Source: Chloroflexi bacterium RBG_13_53_26 (lineage in GTDB: Bacteria > Chloroflexota > Dehalococcoidia > UBA2247 > RBG-13-53-26). From it: a stretch of DNA of 18,192 nt. This document shows positions 15,882 through 18,192 of the stretch, one piece after another (position 1 is the first letter of the stretch; each line of letters opens with the position of its first letter). Both the position numbers and the translations under genes were made by a program. The stretch is taken from positions 1-18,192 of the forward strand of contig MGMW01000044.1 in NCBI GenBank assembly GCA_001795035.1. Reading direction: 5' to 3'. The notes beneath the pieces were generated by a model. It searched no databases and was not told the DNA's origin. It saw only the letters and a list, made by a program, of their open reading frames with translations.

Positions 15882-16397
15882 CTATGTCAGGTGTCGCTCA
15901 GTGAGCAAAACCCCCGGGTTCTTAGCCCAGCCTTCGTCATAGGGGCTGATATACTTCCACTTGGTCTTTATGGAGGCAAACTTCCATTTCCCATTCTCTC
16001 TGAGATACTCTTCCTCGTATGTTCCTGCCATCCATTGAGCCTTGCCTGTTGTGGTGTCGGTTGTGGGTGCTTCGTAGTACCATTTTCCAGTTGCCCCGTC
16101 GCCTTTGACCTCGATGATAGGATTGTGCACCATGTGCATACAGAAAGAGACAGCGCTGGGCACAACCCCACCAAAGAAAATCAGGAGCCCTTCCGGTCCC
16201 TCGAACTGGGACTCAGGGCCGAGGCCGAAATCTACCCTGGCGTCTTTGGTGAAATGCGAGATCAGTTCATCCCGGTTACGTGGATCACCTAACCCGGCAT
16301 CACACAGATAGCAGTAGGTGGCCTTCAGTTTCTTGATCGCCTCGATGTCCTCCAGGACCCTGATCCTGGATTCTAACTCCTTTGGATCCATGGTCAA
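15882..16397 (-). CDS. SnoaL-like / BaiE-like NTF2-fold protein
   Basis: This 171-residue protein belongs to the SnoaL-like NTF2 fold, which includes bile-acid 7-alpha-dehydratase BaiE, scytalone dehydratase and polyketide cyclases. The N-terminus (LESRIRVLEDIEAIKKLKATYCYLCD compressed to its key parts: an IEAIKKLK helix, then Y28 and D33) and H91 in MHMVHNP line up with the Tyr, Asp and His of the BaiE active site. A dehydratase or isomerase acting on a ring or hydroxylated substrate is inferred. The start is TTG at 16397, five bases after AGGAGG; an ATG two codons later (16391) is the alternative but has an 11-base spacing. It is the first gene of the operon, about 240 bases after the promoter, and lies 119 bases before the AOR gene. 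Confidence 0.82.
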   Translation of the reverse strand: MTMDPKELESRIRVLEDIEAIKKLKATYCYLCDAGLGDPRNRDELISHFTKDARVDFGLGPESQFEGPEGLLIFFGGVVPSAVSFCMHMVHNPIIEVKGDGATGKWYYEAPTTDTTTGKAQWMAGTYEEEYLRENGKWKFASIKTKWKYISPYDEGWAKNPGVLLTERHLT

Positions 16398-16645
16398 TCA
16401 ACCCTCCTTTACAGTATTAACAAACATGATACCCATTTTGGGGTTGTCCCTGCTCCGTTGAAAGTCTAAGAGTGAAGTGATTGCTGCTGCCAGAGGATTG
16501 CAGCTTCGGAAAACCGTCTGGCCTGCCATCTGACCCTCACTTTGCGGCAATAGTGGCAACGTCGTCCGGCAACCTTGAGCTATAGAATCTCGACATGAGA
16601 GGCCCCCAATGTTCATGTTGCTGCAGGTACGCTGGATTTGTGGAT
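16398..16645 (-). other. Long 5' leader of the SnoaL-AOR operon, no gene recognised
   Basis: From the predicted start near 16639 to the SnoaL start, about 240 bases carry no convincing gene. A 72-codon reading (16616-16398) lacks a ribosome site and protein-like composition. I looked for known riboswitch cores (molybdenum/tungsten cofactor, cobalamin, SAM) and could not recognise one, although imperfect stems such as GGCAGGCC and CTCTGGCAGCAG are present. Confidence 0.4.
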
Positions 16646-16674
16646 AGGATAGTGTCGGCTTCTCTGCTTGTCAA
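16646..16674 (-). promoter_or_regulatory. Putative sigma70-type promoter of the SnoaL-AOR-lipocalin-kinase operon
   Basis: On the minus strand a perfect TTGACA (16674-16669) is followed after 17 bases by TATCCT (16651-16646). Its -35 box lies six bases from the -35 of the divergent ADP-ribosylglycohydrolase promoter, so one bound regulator could affect both. Confidence 0.58.
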
Positions 16675-16680
16675 TGCGGG

Positions 16681-16710
16681 ATGACAAATGACATGGTGAA
16701 ATCCTATAAT
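16681..16710 (+). promoter_or_regulatory. Putative sigma70-type promoter of the ADP-ribosylglycohydrolase gene
   Basis: ATGACA (16681-16686, five of six consensus bases) is followed after 18 bases by a perfect TATAAT (16705-16710). Initiation near 16717 would give a leader of about 95 bases before the ATG at 16813. Confidence 0.6.
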
Positions 16711-16812
16711 CTAGAATCAAGAGACACAAGCTGGGGGCGTCCATTCCGGGCAGGAATATGACGGGAATACTGGTGAGCAGATTTGCCAAGAATTCCAGAA
16801 TAGAGTGGAGCC

Positions 16813-17904
16813 ATGATAGATAACAGCAATTTGCTCAAGAAACTGCTCGCAAGGGGTAGAATTCGCCTGCAGGACGGTGAAACACTTCGCGAGATTCCGG
16901 CCGCTTTGCCGGAGTCTATCGGCTTTCAGAAGATAGAGGGCATGTTGCTCGGCCTGGCAATCGGTGATTCGTTAGGTGCCGCATCAGAAGGTATGCTCCC
17001 AACCGAACGGCGAAGGCGGCACGGTGAAATCAGGAGCTATCTACCTATTCGTACCTCAGAGTATCGCTCGGTGGGGGTACCCACTGGGGACACACAGCTA
17101 TCCTTCTGGACGCTGGAGCAGCTCATAGTTGACAGGGGGCTCATACCTGAGAACCTGACACGGCGTTTCTGCGAACACCGCATTCGTGGTATGGGCAATA
17201 CCACCAGAGCTTTCATCAGGAACTGCAAAGGCAGAAATGTACGCTGGTATAGTGCAGGGCTGGACTCGCTCGATAACGGTGCCCTGATGAGAGTGGCACC
17301 AGTGATTGTGCCTCACCTTCACCAACAATCACCAGCGCTCTATGCGGATGCGGCAATTGCGGGAATGATAACTCATAACAGCTTTGCCAGCAATGCGAGC
17401 TGTGTGGCCCTCGTCAAGATGCTGTGGCATTTGCTGGGCATGGCAGCCACGCCAGAACCCCGATGGTGGATTGACACGTTCTGCGGCACGCTGGAGGAAC
17501 TAGAGGGAAAGACATGCTATGCTCAACATCGCACTCCGCTCTGGAAATACACCAAGAAACGCGTCGGCAGTGCCCTGAGAAGGAAGCTCACCGTGGTTGA
17601 AGCATGCGATGAGTGGGGCTCTGGGCCCAGCCTCTTTGAGACGTTACCCTCCGTTCTGTACATTCTGGCCAATCATGCTGCGAATCCGGAGGAAGCCATC
17701 GTTCGAGCAGTCAATGATACCAGAGACAGCGATACAATAGGTGCTGTTGTCGGCGCTGCGGTCGGGGCTCTCTATGGGATGAAGGGCCTGCCCCAGCCTT
17801 GGATCGATGATCTTCTTGGTCAGACCAGGGTGGAAGTTGCTGATGATGGCCGGGTGTTCAAACTCCTTCTGCAGGCGAAGCGTCACTTCTGGCTCACGGG
17901 GTAG
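16813..17904 (+). CDS. ADP-ribosylglycohydrolase family protein
   Basis: The 363-residue protein shows the ARH/DraG fold signatures: GMLLGLAIGDSLGAASEG (43-60), TGDTQLSFW (91-99), DNGALMRVAPV (154-164), ITHN (186-189) and RDSDTIGAVVGAAVGALYG (304-322). Such enzymes remove ADP-ribose from proteins or small molecules using two metal ions. The first metal motif is usually TDDT and reads TGDT here (G92), while D93 and the second-site D305 and D307 remain, so activity may be altered. An N-terminal extension of about 40 residues precedes the first motif. The ATG at 16813 has only a weak GGAG two bases away. It is transcribed alone and divergently from the SnoaL-AOR operon. Members include DraG, but nothing specific here supports a DraG role. 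Confidence 0.85.
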   Translation: MIDNSNLLKKLLARGRIRLQDGETLREIPAALPESIGFQKIEGMLLGLAIGDSLGAASEGMLPTERRRRHGEIRSYLPIRTSEYRSVGVPTGDTQLSFWTLEQLIVDRGLIPENLTRRFCEHRIRGMGNTTRAFIRNCKGRNVRWYSAGLDSLDNGALMRVAPVIVPHLHQQSPALYADAAIAGMITHNSFASNASCVALVKMLWHLLGMAATPEPRWWIDTFCGTLEELEGKTCYAQHRTPLWKYTKKRVGSALRRKLTVVEACDEWGSGPSLFETLPSVLYILANHAANPEEAIVRAVNDTRDSDTIGAVVGAAVGALYGMKGLPQPWIDDLLGQTRVEVADDGRVFKLLLQAKRHFWLTG

Positions 17905-17962
17905 CGACTTACACTACAGCTACCATGCCCCAGTTAGAGCGGTGCTCCACACCTTACTATTT

Positions 17963-17979
17963 ACCTTGCATCACAAGGT
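17963..17979 (+). terminator. Weak hairpin after the ADP-ribosylglycohydrolase gene
   Basis: ACCTTG and CAAGGT form a perfect 6-bp stem around a five-base loop about 60 bases past the stop, followed by TTCTTCGT rather than a clean T-run. It is a possible weak terminator. Confidence 0.3.
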
Positions 17980-18140
17980 TCTTCGTCAGGCATAAGGGTG
18001 TGAATTGAACGATCGGCTTGCTTCACAATGGTGGATGAAAAGGTGGCCTGTGGTGCTCCGCTCTCCGAAAGCTGGTCCAGGTGAGATGTCGGGCTTTGGG
18101 GATAGACTCCATACACGGAGCGTATCAACGCCAGAAAACG

Positions 18141-18172
18141 AGCAGGAGTCCTGGTTAGCTCGGACTCCTGCT
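18141..18172 (-). terminator. Strong 11-bp stem-loop, likely terminator of a leftward gene beyond the window
   Basis: AGCAGGAGTCC (18141-18151) and GGACTCCTGCT (18162-18172) pair perfectly around a 10-base loop. On the minus strand the stem is followed by CGTTTTCT, a modest T-run; on the plus strand no T-run follows. The rest of 17905-18192 holds no gene I can recognise. Confidence 0.5.
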
Positions 18173-18192
18173 GATGCCTAGTATCCTGACAG

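Noticed and set aside
16398..16616. 72-codon minus-strand reading frame ending at the SnoaL start
   Set aside because: No ribosome site before its ATG and no protein-like pattern; its end contains the SnoaL ribosome site. Kept as leader sequence.
17905..18192. tRNA or CRISPR in the right-end non-coding stretch
   Set aside because: No cloverleaf and no regularly spaced repeats could be found; only two hairpins are visible.

Overview
The window reads as a bacterial chromosome segment from an anaerobe, most plausibly a Dehalococcoidia-like member of the Chloroflexota. This lineage is an inference. It rests on the mix of a single-domain NrpR regulator, a four-subunit KorDABC ferredoxin oxidoreductase, a tungsten-type aldehyde ferredoxin oxidoreductase (AOR), a ThrS without the TGS domain, and sigma70-like promoters with Shine-Dalgarno sites. 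No phylogeny could be run. There are no rRNA or tRNA genes, insertion sequences or CRISPR arrays that I can see.

Left part (1-1273, + strand): the last 25 codons of a glutamine synthetase (glnA) are followed by nrpR, a nitrogen-assimilation repressor. The gene pair forms a nitrogen-control locus. nrpR converges on carB with only about 37 bases between the stops.

Middle part (1311-8044, - strand): carA-carB (carbamoyl phosphate synthetase) are read leftward behind a long leader. The leader holds a sigma70-like promoter, a PyrR-type binding hairpin with the CNGNGA hexaloop, and a Rho-independent terminator whose 5' arm can pair instead with the PyrR-loop strand. This is a textbook pyrimidine attenuator. 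Upstream lies thrS, with a GTG start and its own promoter.

kor region (8120-11105, - strand): korD-korA-korB-korC form a compact operon behind a promoter with 17-base spacing, encoding a 2-oxoacid (probably 2-oxoglutarate):ferredoxin oxidoreductase. 2-Oxoglutarate is also the signal sensed by archaeal NrpR, so the left and middle parts share a metabolic theme.

Right part (11258-16710, - strand): a four-gene operon encodes a SnoaL-like/BaiE-like protein, an AOR-family enzyme, a CrtC/AttH lipocalin-like hydratase relative, and an APH-type kinase fused to an SCP2 lipid-binding domain. It looks like a catabolic or modification pathway for a hydrophobic (lipid, terpenoid or steroid-like) substrate and is the best candidate for an undescribed system here. 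Its promoter lies back to back with that of a divergent ADP-ribosylglycohydrolase-family gene (16813-17904, + strand). The last 290 bases hold no gene, only a weak hairpin and a strong 11-bp stem-loop, probably a terminator for a leftward gene beyond the window.
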